Assembly: GCA_000525025.1 (NCBI GenBank)
Contig: JCKJ01000001.1
Span: forward strand, 186,001 to 250,000
Direction: 5' to 3'
From: Methylophilaceae bacterium 11
GTDB lineage: Bacteria; Pseudomonadota; Gammaproteobacteria; Burkholderiales; Methylophilaceae
DNA length: 64,000 bases
Shown piece by piece: positions 1-7,556 of the stretch. Positions within the stretch are counted from its first letter, which is position 1. The number at the start of each line of letters is the position of its first letter. A program made the translations under genes and the position numbers. The notes under the pieces were generated by a model, which had not been told where the DNA came from, made no database searches, and saw only the letters and a list, made by a program, of their open reading frames with translations.

Positions 1-1704
1 GAATTGTGCTCCAAACAAATTAACGCCCATACGCAGATTGGCTGCACCGTTACGTCGCCAGTATGCGGCTTGTGCACATGCTCCATCTAAAACCCAAGCG
101 CCAACCGTTGCCGCAAGTGTGCCGCCCTCTAGCGCAGGGAGAAATGAAGCAGGCGTTAATATGCCTCTTTGTGGGTGGTTCCAGCGGATGAGTGCTTCTG
201 CGCCGGTAATTTCGCCAGTCAATAAATTCACCTGTGGCTGATAGAAAAGCAGAAACTCTCCCTCATCGACAGCGCGATGCAGTTCAAGTGCATACAAGCG
301 CCTAGCGTCTGCCTCCATGCGTAAAGCCGTGACAAATAGAAAAACACGTCCACGCCCTAGGCTTTTAGCTTTGAATAAGGCAAGGTCAGCATTGCTGACC
401 AATTCCAACGCTTCATGTGCCTGAAGTGGGGCGAGTGCTGCGCCACAACTTGCTGCGATCCTGACTTCCTGACCATCCATCACAATCGGTAATGCAATGT
501 GTTGAATCACTGATTCGGCGACTTCTTTCACCAATGCTGTGTCCGTCATAAAAGGCAATAAAATCGCAAATTCATCCCCGCCAATTCTGGCTGCAACCCC
601 AATATGTTCCACCAATTTAGCAATGCGAACCGAGACTTCTTTGAGTATCGTATCACCAACGATATGTCCCAAGGTATCGTTGATGTCCTTGAAGCCGTCC
701 AGATCGATCATTAACACAGATGCTGGCTTAGCGGCGATGAGTGTGTCTTCTACACTGCGATAAAAGCTTGCTCTATTGGCAAGACCCGTGAGCGGATCAA
801 TGTTGGCTTGATGGCGTAACTCCATTTCTTCCAGACGTTGTGCGGTGATGTCTTTAAGCACTGCTTCAAACTTCATTTGGCCGGCTTCTTTCCAACCAAA
901 TAGTGAGAATCCGAGCAGAAACTCGGTGCCATCTTTACGCAAGCCTCGTACTTCCGAAGGGATGCTGAGCTGATCCAGAGAGGCTGTAGCAATTGCATGG
1001 GCGACGGAGGCTTGGAACTGTAAATGATGGCGTTCTGGAATCAGCATTTCAACCGGTTTACCAACGCCTTCTTCAAGGGTATAGCCATGAGATTGTGCGG
1101 CTGCTGCATTCCATGCAGTAATACGACGGGTCTCGTCAAACCACACTACAGGCGTATTTGAACTGCCTGCATATTCTTCAAAGTTAGGTCTGGTGCGGTT
1201 AGCCGCTACTTCAATGCGCCTTAGCTCAAGACGGTCTGACACCATCTTGGCAAGCTCTTGTAACCGCAAATGATCATCTGCAGAAAAATCCAAGTGTGGC
1301 TTATTATCAATGATGCACAACGCCCCCAGTGCGAGACCTTCCGGAGTGCGCAATGGAACCCCAGCATAAAAACGAAGATTTGCCACGCCGGTGACTAAAG
1401 GATTATCGTGGAATCGATCATCCAGCGTGGCATCTGGAATCACCATGCCATTGACTTCATTGATGGCATGCGCACAAAAAGAGACATCGCGACTCATGTC
1501 CACCGTACCAACGCCCACACTCGCGGCAAAGAACACATGATCACTACCAATCATGTTGACTGCAGCAACAGGCATATTGAACATGCGCGCTGCAATCTGA
1601 ACTGCTGGTTCAAGGCTAGGGATTAACTTTTCATCGTCTAGGCCATGATTGGATAAGGCAATCAATCGTTCTGATTCAGTCGAAAGTATCGCTGGACACT
1701 TCAT
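1..1704 (-). CDS. GAF-PAS-GGDEF-EAL cyclic-di-GMP signalling protein (3' end cut by window)
   Basis: Reading the minus strand from an ATG at 1704 gives an open frame of 568 codons that runs off the window. A GAF-like sensor covers about residues 25-150, followed by a PAS domain (about 165-280), a GGDEF domain with an intact GGDEF motif at 375-379, and the start of an EAL domain (EALIRW at about 503-508). GGDEF domains make and EAL domains hydrolyse cyclic di-GMP. Both motifs look intact as far as seen, so which activity dominates is not decidable here. No membrane segment precedes the GAF domain, so it is probably cytosolic. AAGGAGG lies just upstream of the chosen ATG. The missing C-terminal part of the EAL domain leaves the catalytic set unchecked. 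Confidence 0.93.
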   Translation of the reverse strand, partial: MKCPAILSTESERLIALSNHGLDDEKLIPSLEPAVQIAARMFNMPVAAVNMIGSDHVFFAASVGVGTVDMSRDVSFCAHAINEVNGMVIPDATLDDRFHDNPLVTGVANLRFYAGVPLRTPEGLALGALCIIDNKPHLDFSADDHLRLQELAKMVSDRLELRRIEVAANRTRPNFEEYAGSSNTPVVWFDETRRITAWNAAAAQSHGYTLEEGVGKPVEMLIPERHHLQFQASVAHAIATASLDQLSIPSEVRGLRKDGTEFLLGFSLFGWKEAGQMKFEAVLKDITAQRLEEMELRHQANIDPLTGLANRASFYRSVEDTLIAAKPASVLMIDLDGFKDINDTLGHIVGDTILKEVSVRIAKLVEHIGVAARIGGDEFAILLPFMTDTALVKEVAESVIQHIALPIVMDGQEVRIAASCGAALAPLQAHEALELVSNADLALFKAKSLGRGRVFLFVTALRMEADARRLYALELHRAVDEGEFLLFYQPQVNLLTGEITGAEALIRWNHPQRGILTPASFLPALEGGTLAATVGAWVLDGACAQAAYWRRNGAANLRMGVNLFGAQF

Positions 1705-2148
1705 CAAACCCTCCTTGTTCTTACGTAGATTTTTAGCGGAGATAGATCAAGACTGTTGATTCTATTAAAAAATTGGGTGTTTGCATACCCATCAAAATTG
1801 TATGGTGCCAGTTTTTTATGAATTAAATCTGTCATCGTTGATGTAACGAGAAGGTGGCTATCACCATTGATTGCCATGCGCACAAAGTATATTAGACAAG
1901 GAGTATTTTTCACTTATATGAATAATGACTAGGTTATGGCTGTCCTAAACTTTTCTTTACCACCACTGTCTTGATTTATCGAAAGCTTCTTACTTTGAGC
2001 GATAGTTAGCAACGGGTAAAACTGTAGGATGGCGTCTTTTTTGAATATTTGAATGATTGCCTGGAGATGATTCCAAGCGTTATTGGCAATTTCCGCTAGC
2101 TAAATAAAGTCACAGCTATACAGATGCGCTGCAGTAAACAGCCCTAAA
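1705..2148. other. Intergenic stretch without a convincing gene
   Basis: These 444 bases lie between two minus-strand genes. A 69-codon minus-strand frame (1704-1913, GTG start) ends in a TGA that overlaps the ATG of the GGDEF/EAL gene by one base. It has no ribosome site, and I recognise no family, so it may be a gene remnant or chance. The rest (1914-2148) shows no gene, terminator or repeat that I can support. Confidence 0.4.
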
Positions 2149-3039
2149 TTACGTATTAATAATCTCCCCACCATTGGGGTGTAACACTTGTCCGCTTATA
2201 TAAGATGAGTCATCTGAAGCCAAAAAAACATAACATGGTGCCACTTCACTAGGTTGACCTGCTCTACCAATAGGCGTATTCGTACCAAATTTTTTCACTT
2301 CTTTTGCCGAAAAAGTAGATGCAATGAGTGGTGTCCATATTGGTCCGGGCGCTACAGCATTAACGTAAATCCCTTTTTTTATAAGCTGCTTGGATAGCGA
2401 TCTTGTGAAAGAGACAATCGCGCCCTTGGTTGCAGAGTAATCTACTAGATGGTCGCTACCTCGGTAAGCTGTTACGGATGCCGTATTGATAATACTGCTG
2501 CCTTTTTTAAGGTGAGGTAACGCCGATCGGACAATATGAAACAAAGGGAAAACATTGACTAAGAACGTATCCAGCAATTGCGATGTCTCGATATCCAGGA
2601 AGTTGTCATGAGGAAATTGTTCCGCTGCATTGTTGACCACAATATCCAACCGTCCAAATTTGTTGATTGTTATATCCACCACAGACTCGCAGAATTTGAT
2701 GTCGCGTAAATCGCCGGGTATCAGTAAGCACTGCCTACCAGCATCTTCGACTAAGTCTTTGGTTTTCTCAGCATCGCCATGCTCATCTAAATATTGAATG
2801 GCGATGTCTGCGCCTTCTCTGGCAAACGTAATCGCTATCGCTCTGCCTATGCCGCTGTCCCCGCCAGTAATAATAGCCACTTTGTTTTTTAGCTTATTAC
2901 TTGCACAGTAATTTCTCTTAATGTACTCCGGTTCAGGGCGCATTTTGCTTTCTACCCCAGGTTGGCGAGTTTGATGCTGCGCCGGGATAGATTTCTTTTG
3001 CATACTGTTTTTGTGAGTCGTTCGTTTTTCAAATGCCAT
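2149..3039 (-). CDS. SDR family oxidoreductase, YghA-like
   Basis: A 296-residue short-chain dehydrogenase. The NAD(P) glycine motif TGGDSGIG is at 58-65, a VNNAA segment follows the Rossmann strands, and the catalytic Ser and YSATK (Tyr-x3-Lys) are present. The N-terminal extension of about 50 residues with a QTRQPGVESKMRPEP stretch is typical of the YghA/YdaD subgroup, often annotated as general stress or aldehyde/alcohol reductases; the substrate is unknown. The ATG has AGGG eight bases upstream. It sits in a row of small stress-type genes on the same strand, which suggests a shared role in osmotic, desiccation or oxidative stress; that is inference from context. Confidence 0.9.
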   Translation of the reverse strand: MAFEKRTTHKNSMQKKSIPAQHQTRQPGVESKMRPEPEYIKRNYCASNKLKNKVAIITGGDSGIGRAIAITFAREGADIAIQYLDEHGDAEKTKDLVEDAGRQCLLIPGDLRDIKFCESVVDITINKFGRLDIVVNNAAEQFPHDNFLDIETSQLLDTFLVNVFPLFHIVRSALPHLKKGSSIINTASVTAYRGSDHLVDYSATKGAIVSFTRSLSKQLIKKGIYVNAVAPGPIWTPLIASTFSAKEVKKFGTNTPIGRAGQPSEVAPCYVFLASDDSSYISGQVLHPNGGEIINT

Positions 3040-3077
3040 ACATTTGCCCTAGGGTTTTAGGCCTAGGGCTTTGCAAG

Positions 3078-3152
3078 TTAATGGACAAATAGTGCGATGA
3101 GAATGATGATAGGAATTGGTACTCCAAGAAACCATAGTATTAATGAGCGCAT
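3078..3152 (-). CDS. 24-residue hydrophobic membrane peptide
   Basis: A short frame in the gap between the SDR gene and the upstream membrane protein. It starts at an ATG preceded by GGAG seven bases away and ends at TAA. The product has a charged start (MRSL), a single helix rich in Ile, Leu and Pro (GVPIPIIILIALF) and a His end, so it should be a single-pass inner-membrane peptide. Similar tiny hydrophobic proteins occur beside stress genes in proteobacteria. The function is unknown. The good ribosome site, fit to the gap and composition support it; no comparison was possible. Confidence 0.6.
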   Translation of the reverse strand: MRSLILWFLGVPIPIIILIALFVH

Positions 3153-3191
3153 ATGAATCTCCGAATCAATAGTTGAGTAAGAATATTAAAT

Positions 3192-4064
3192 TTAAGTACG
3201 TGGAGAATCGTCACGGCAACGACCACCCCAAGTTGCTGCAAAGCTGGCAGTGAAAGCGCCGATTAAAAGCGCTATAAATCCCCATAAAGTGACGTATGCT
3301 GACGCTTTACGTGCTTCATCGGCTGCCATTTTTGTTGCCAATTCTGCGTCAGAGATTAAGGCGTATGTGTCTTTGACACGCTTCTCAGCTACTTCCTGAG
3401 GTAGCCCTGTGCTTAGCGAAATGCGTTGGCCCACATACTTCAGGTCAGCAGGCGAAACACTGCCATTTTGCAAACTCTGGGCAAAAATTCTATGAATCTC
3501 AGGTGTGACGGCTCTTGGGCTCTCCGGTAGCAATGAGATGCCATCGGCCAAAGCGATATCTCGTCTAAACAAGCTATCTAAGTAATATGCTTGTGCATTA
3601 TTAATTTTTCCCGGGCTGCCTACGTGGTGAGCGCTAGTAGCATGGTTAGCAAGTATTGCAGCAGACTGGACACCATTATTTACAATGGATCCTAACAGTG
3701 AGGCAAATAGACTGACGCTTACGATCAGCGCTATCGCCCATGTCAAAAAGCCATGCGCCGTGTCTCTAAAATAGACTTCATCTGACGCTACGCCATCCCA
3801 TTTAACTCTTAAACGGCCTGCTAAAAACCCACCAAATCCAGAAGCAATGATTTGCGTGACAGAAAGCCATAAAATGGCTGAAATGCCAAATGCGGCAGCT
3901 CCTATGCCACTATTAGACCAAGGCGAAACGACTGCCAGACCAAAGCCTGATCCCAATACGGATAGGATAATTGCAAGTGCAGCAGATGCTAAAGCACCTG
4001 CAAATATAGCGCCCCAGCTGATGCTAGTGCCATTTTGATTTACACTTTCTGTATAAACTGCCAT
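3192..4064 (-). CDS. Multi-pass membrane protein of unknown function
   Basis: A 290-residue protein. The first 70 residues hold two Gly/Ala-rich membrane helices (SWGAIFAGALASAALAIILS and a second around residues 50-75), a third follows near 105-130, and the last lies near the C-terminus (about 258-280). Between them is a soluble region of about 120 residues. The SWGAIFAGA start is common in uncharacterised PhnA-like/YrzE-like membrane proteins found with stress genes. No catalytic motif is visible. The gene is followed by the 24-residue peptide and the SDR and may be co-transcribed with them. Confidence 0.8.
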   Translation of the reverse strand: MAVYTESVNQNGTSISWGAIFAGALASAALAIILSVLGSGFGLAVVSPWSNSGIGAAAFGISAILWLSVTQIIASGFGGFLAGRLRVKWDGVASDEVYFRDTAHGFLTWAIALIVSVSLFASLLGSIVNNGVQSAAILANHATSAHHVGSPGKINNAQAYYLDSLFRRDIALADGISLLPESPRAVTPEIHRIFAQSLQNGSVSPADLKYVGQRISLSTGLPQEVAEKRVKDTYALISDAELATKMAADEARKASAYVTLWGFIALLIGAFTASFAATWGGRCRDDSPRT

Positions 4065-4183
4065 GTTATTCTCCGCTTCAATTTTTTTAAAATAATGTTT
4101 ATTTATAAATATTTACGTGTAGTTTCAGCATCGCCGTGCGGTATTCCACTATTCAAAATAGCGCTTGCTAAGCACTCAATGGT

Positions 4184-4582
4184 CTAGTTGGTTGCTGGTG
4201 GCGCGCTTTCAGGCTCAGATGGCTGCACTGGATTACCTTTCGTCGTCCCTGCGTTTTCATCTTTAGACTTTAAAACTTTATTTTTCGATTTGTGATGGCG
4301 AGGTTTGGGTGCTTCGGATGCACCTTTATCGGTTCTCTTGTTTTGCTGAACATGCTGGGGAGATTCCGAATTGCCTAAGTTTTTTGCATCATCATGCAAG
4401 CTATCTTGATTCACGTCAGTAGGGCCTTTATCGGTGCGGCTTTGCTGACGTTGATGCTGTGGCGAGTCGGCAGTACCAATCGCGCTTCCATCATCGGTAT
4501 TATTTTCTGTGGTAGCCGCATATACAGAATATGAGCTTAAAACAAGAGATGCTGCAAATAAGGTGTTGATGAGTTTATTCAT
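4184..4582 (-). CDS. Secreted low-complexity repeat protein
   Basis: A 132-residue protein with a clear signal peptide (positive start, hydrophobic core, VYA-A cleavage region at about residues 21-23). The mature part is hydrophilic and disordered-looking, with two copies of a repeat built on SPQH-x-QQ-x-x-RTDKG (about 40-54 and 74-88), then a Lys-rich stretch and a Pro/Glu-rich tail. It is probably periplasmic or outer-envelope. Function is unknown; composition resembles hydrophilin-type stress proteins, which is only an analogy. It lies upstream of the membrane protein and SDR on the same strand. Confidence 0.72.
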   Translation of the reverse strand: MNKLINTLFAASLVLSSYSVYAATTENNTDDGSAIGTADSPQHQRQQSRTDKGPTDVNQDSLHDDAKNLGNSESPQHVQQNKRTDKGASEAPKPRHHKSKNKVLKSKDENAGTTKGNPVQPSEPESAPPATN

Positions 4583-4641
4583 TTTAAAATCCTAAAAAGA
4601 CTTGTGATATTGCATTAAGCGCTTTAGTGGAAAATTAAAAT

Positions 4642-4679
4642 GTCGGTTAAATCCTAAATTAATGTAGGACTAAGCCGAC
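4642..4679. repeat. 38-bp imperfect palindrome upstream of the secreted repeat protein
   Basis: Two 15-base arms match at 13 positions (GTCGG.TTA.TCCTA) around an 8-base centre. It lies about 60 bases upstream of the start of the 4184-4582 gene, so it is either a leader hairpin or an operator. Confidence 0.5.
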
Positions 4680-4748
4680 CAATAAACGTAAGTACCTAAT
4701 CGCATGGCAGTTGCTGGCTTACAGCCGAGCTATATAGGCCATGAAATG

Positions 4749-4776
4749 AAAAAAACCCACATTTCTGTGAGCTTTT
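4749..4776 (-). terminator. Rho-independent terminator of the cytochrome c gene (hairpin copy A)
   Basis: On the minus strand a GCTCAC/GTGGGT-type stem with a short loop is followed by a run of seven T. It lies downstream of the cytochrome gene. Near-identical hairpins recur at 5485, 7494 and 18734. Confidence 0.75.
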
Positions 4777-4829
4777 TAAGTACTGGCTGCCGGGGCAAGT
4801 GAGAATTCGGCAGCTTGATAAGCAATAGG

Positions 4830-5321
4830 TTATTTTGTTGCCTCACCTTGGCTGCGGGCCCAAGCCATCACTTTCAATACCTCGTCAGGCGACAAGCCAT
4901 TGCTTTGGTTGCTTGGATCCATCACGCCTTTGCCTTTACCGCTCATTCCGCCGTTGGTGCCGGCCCAAATGATTTCAAACATACCTTTATCGGTGCTGCT
5001 TTTGGCATGGTTAAAGCGAGGGCCAATTAAACCGCCTGCCGTCTGACCTTGTGCTTGCGCACCATGGCATTGCCCACAAGAGTAGCTTTGATACAGCTTT
5101 TTGCCACTGGCAATAGCTCCTGCATTGCCGCTATAAGGGTTGGTTCCGGTGCTCAGAAATTGCTTAGACTCAGCCGTATCGAACAACTTAGCATCAATCT
5201 TCAATGCTTGACCGGATTTGGTATCTACAAAATTTTGGTCGGAAAACGATAGGTTACTAAAGAATAACAATGAAACGCTGGCTGTGATTAACGCTACTTT
5301 GGTTGGGTAGTTTTGCATCAT
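4830..5321 (-). CDS. Class I cytochrome c, cytochrome cL (MxaG/XoxG)-like
   Basis: A 163-residue periplasmic cytochrome. The start is one of two adjacent ATG codons with AAGGAG just upstream; a longer frame extending to 5498 has no ribosome site. A signal peptide covers about residues 1-27. The heme-binding CGQCH is at 82-86, with a TGTNPY segment before it and a C-terminal block ending DEVLKVMAWARSQ; these surrounding features match the cytochrome cL family, the electron acceptor of methanol dehydrogenases. A Met near 126-134 could be the sixth heme ligand. No dehydrogenase gene is adjacent, so which enzyme it serves is open. It borders the integrated island. Confidence 0.85.
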   Translation of the reverse strand: MMQNYPTKVALITASVSLLFFSNLSFSDQNFVDTKSGQALKIDAKLFDTAESKQFLSTGTNPYSGNAGAIASGKKLYQSYSCGQCHGAQAQGQTAGGLIGPRFNHAKSSTDKGMFEIIWAGTNGGMSGKGKGVMDPSNQSNGLSPDEVLKVMAWARSQGEATK

Positions 5322-5484
5322 AAATCTCCTTATCGGATAATGAATCAAGCATCCCTTACTGTTGTGAGTTTGGCCGGGTAATGAAAGTTCCGTAGGATGT
5401 TTTGAGACGAGTGCTTGAAAAGGTACTGAGGCGTAAAAGTCAGGCGAGTTTGTTGTTGAGCCTGAACAGTAAGATTTGAACAAT

Positions 5485-5513
5485 AAAAAAGCCCACATTT
5501 CTGTGAGCTTTCT
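5485..5513 (-). terminator. Terminator hairpin copy B near the island's left end
   Basis: The same hairpin as that following tRNA-Phe (18734), including the adjoining CTTTCTAAATGCTGG. No gene reads into it directly now. It probably served the tRNA-Phe gene before island insertion, but 63 bases separate it from the displaced tRNA fragment. Confidence 0.65.
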
Positions 5514-5585
5514 AAATGCTGGGGGTCGTTGGAAAAATCACCCAACTTAAATTTTGCAAATCTGCTTACGCATCTTCGCGAAATT

Positions 5586-5630
<45 letters not shown>

Positions 5631-5719
5631 AATAGATTAAGAACTAAATTAGATATATTAAACAATACCTTGTAACACCCGCTGCTTTAATTGTAACAGT
5701 TTAAATTAGTCTGAATTAG

Positions 5720-6094
5720 CTAAAAGTTAATACGCCCAGCTACATTACAGCTACCTATACCACTCATCCCAAAATTCCATCTCCCAATATTAACTCTACT
5801 TGTAACATAATGTTTGTAAGGTATAGGGTCTTTTGGCGATTTGCATTTATGCCGCTTTTGATTGCAGTAATGGCATGCAGCTACGATATTACTTACGGTA
5901 TCTTTTCCACCATCCTGCTTAGCTTTTAGGTGTTCAGCTGTGCACTGAAAAAACTTTGCTTGCTTGGTAGTAATTTTGTATTTCCTCGCAAATGCTTCAG
6001 GGTTTTCTAACCACACAGGTAACTCACAATAGATACAGCGACCTTGTTGAAGGTTAAAGGCTTTAAGGCGAGATTTAATTAATGTTTTTGGCAT
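5720..6094 (-). CDS. HNH endonuclease
   Basis: A 124-residue protein. The start chosen is the ATG at 6094, which has GGAG six bases upstream, rather than the in-frame codon four positions earlier. A CIYC zinc knuckle near residue 20, the TAEHLKAKQDGG core and a second CHYCN form a complete HNH fold with zinc-binding cysteines. HNH proteins nick or cut DNA; in islands they occur as restriction-like nucleases or orphan accessory genes. No methylase or specificity partner is adjacent. It is the first gene inside the left island boundary and stands alone, with about 250 bases between it and the next gene. Confidence 0.87.
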   Translation of the reverse strand: MPKTLIKSRLKAFNLQQGRCIYCELPVWLENPEAFARKYKITTKQAKFFQCTAEHLKAKQDGGKDTVSNIVAACHYCNQKRHKCKSPKDPIPYKHYVTSRVNIGRWNFGMSGIGSCNVAGRINF

Positions 6095-6266
6095 AGTGAG
6101 CTCCAATAAATTTAAGGGAACCCCACTTGCCTAACAACGAGGACAACCTGGGAACCAGTCGACAAAATCGTATCTGGCCAAAACAGTGCGCTAGCAATGA
6201 GACACACCAAGTAAAAGATTAAATGAATTGCAATCACCTGGCAACTAAAATCATCTGAAGAATATG

Positions 6267-6296
6267 CAAAAAAGCCCGACCGTTTAAAGTCAGGCT
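6267..6296 (-). terminator. Rho-independent terminator
   Basis: On the minus strand an 8-bp stem (AGCCTGAC/GTCGGGCT) with a short loop precedes six T. It lies about 50 bases downstream of the 6348-7250 gene. Confidence 0.8.
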
Positions 6297-6347
6297 AAAT
6301 TTTGGTCATGCTTAAGCTGCTTACCAAGTTTTCAGATCTGTAATCAA

Positions 6348-7250
6348 TTACCCTCTCATCATATTCTCGAAGAACCATGGAGGTACTGTAACGTTTAGAG
6401 AGCGATATTTTGCTCTTAGCTTATTAGCAATTTCTGGTGAGGCATGATGCGTGAAATCAAAAACGTAATTATGAATAAGTCCATCCTCACTTTCGTTTGT
6501 AATGTAATCTGCATCTACCAAAGTTCTGGCTTCCGATAATTCTATTCCGAGTTCATCAGACAACGCTTCTGAAAGCGAAATCTTACTATGTACTATCTCA
6601 TCATCACCCCAATCCAGATCAAGGTATACATCAGTAATCTCACATTCTGGATCAGCGAAGTTGAATTTACCTGTGCGCTTAAGTCTAAGTAATGCGCGGA
6701 CAAAAATCTTATGTCCAGAGTAAGGGCGTTCAGAGTCGATCCCCATTGAAATATGTCCTTCCAATTCTAAATCTAGCTGCTGCCCCACTGGCGGAAGTTC
6801 GTCTAACTCTAAATAGTCAATTGGTATATATATTTCATCGACGCCATCACCGTTGGTTAACCCCATCTGGCTGGTAGTTCGTTCGTCATTTAGCACTGTA
6901 TCGTCAACAATATCTGAAACATGTGGGTATAAGAAATCATCCATCGATTTGTAAAATTTAGAGTTAATTACAAACTGGCTAATGCCAGACTTAATTAAGC
7001 TCTCCAAATCAGATAATGAGTTATTTAGATTAAGCTGTTGTGCTCGCTGGGATAATAAGTCTAAATCTAAAATGAAATGTTTAGCGTCGTCCGTTAGTGC
7101 ATCATCAGGTTCCGAAAATTGTAACGCTGCTAGAGATTTATATCCCAAAGCAGCAGCCACAAGCTGATGCGCGTGTCCTAACTTAATTGGAAATAGAGTA
7201 GATAGACTGGTAGTACGAACAGCATAACCAATAGATGAAACTTTAACCAT
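6348..7250 (-). CDS. Uncharacterised island protein
   Basis: A 300-residue acidic soluble protein; the ATG has GGAG eight bases upstream. The N-terminus (about residues 15-45) contains a helical segment, LGHAHQLVAAALGYKSLAAL, of a type seen at the start of several uncharacterised plasmid and island proteins. The remainder is rich in Asp and Glu with no recognisable catalytic motif, signal peptide or membrane helix. It has its own terminator and stands as a single transcription unit. I do not recognise a family and infer only that it is accessory cargo. Confidence 0.75.
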   Translation of the reverse strand: MVKVSSIGYAVRTTSLSTLFPIKLGHAHQLVAAALGYKSLAALQFSEPDDALTDDAKHFILDLDLLSQRAQQLNLNNSLSDLESLIKSGISQFVINSKFYKSMDDFLYPHVSDIVDDTVLNDERTTSQMGLTNGDGVDEIYIPIDYLELDELPPVGQQLDLELEGHISMGIDSERPYSGHKIFVRALLRLKRTGKFNFADPECEITDVYLDLDWGDDEIVHSKISLSEALSDELGIELSEARTLVDADYITNESEDGLIHNYVFDFTHHASPEIANKLRAKYRSLNVTVPPWFFENMMRG

Positions 7251-7493
7251 GATATGTCTCCAAATAATTTTGCACGGACAATCAAGCGATTATTTGACCG
7301 AGCGATTATTAGGATAATCAATTGGTTAAATTTGTACTGGTGCTGACAGGAATAACTGGTTTTTTTGAGTCGCTTGAAACTCGGCCTAACCGGGCACTGG
7401 ATCAATATTACCGAATTTTTTTCTTAAGTCAATTGTGAAGTAATAGTAATCATGGGGTCAGCAAGCTTGAGCAATTATGTAGTAGCAACTAAT
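7251..7493. other. Intergenic region upstream of the 6348-7250 gene
   Basis: This AT-rich gap holds the promoter side of the minus-strand gene ending at 6348. A 9-base direct repeat (GCGATTATT) occurs twice at about 7287-7310. A 75-codon frame here overlaps the start of the neighbouring gene, lacks a ribosome site and is not credited. Confidence 0.35.
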
Positions 7494-7522
7494 AAAAAAG
7501 CCCACATCACTGTGAGCTTTAT
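7494..7522 (-). terminator. Terminator of the Kiwa operon (hairpin copy C)
   Basis: The same stem as copies at 4749, 5485 and 18734, with a T run on the minus strand, 35 bases downstream of the kwaB stop codon. Confidence 0.75.
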
Positions 7523-7556
7523 AAATGGGTTGTATTGAACTGTTAAGATGTACTTG

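Noticed and set aside
38-763. Plus-strand frames of 67 and 74 codons at the left edge
   Set aside because: They lie antisense inside the GGDEF and EAL coding regions, whose intact motifs show which strand is coding.
4830-5498. Longer 222-residue version of the cytochrome
   Set aside because: The upstream part has no ribosome site, runs into a terminator hairpin and would destroy the signal peptide.
7178-7405. 75-codon minus-strand frame with hydrophobic tail
   Set aside because: It overlaps the start of a better-supported gene in another frame, has no ribosome site and no recognisable family.
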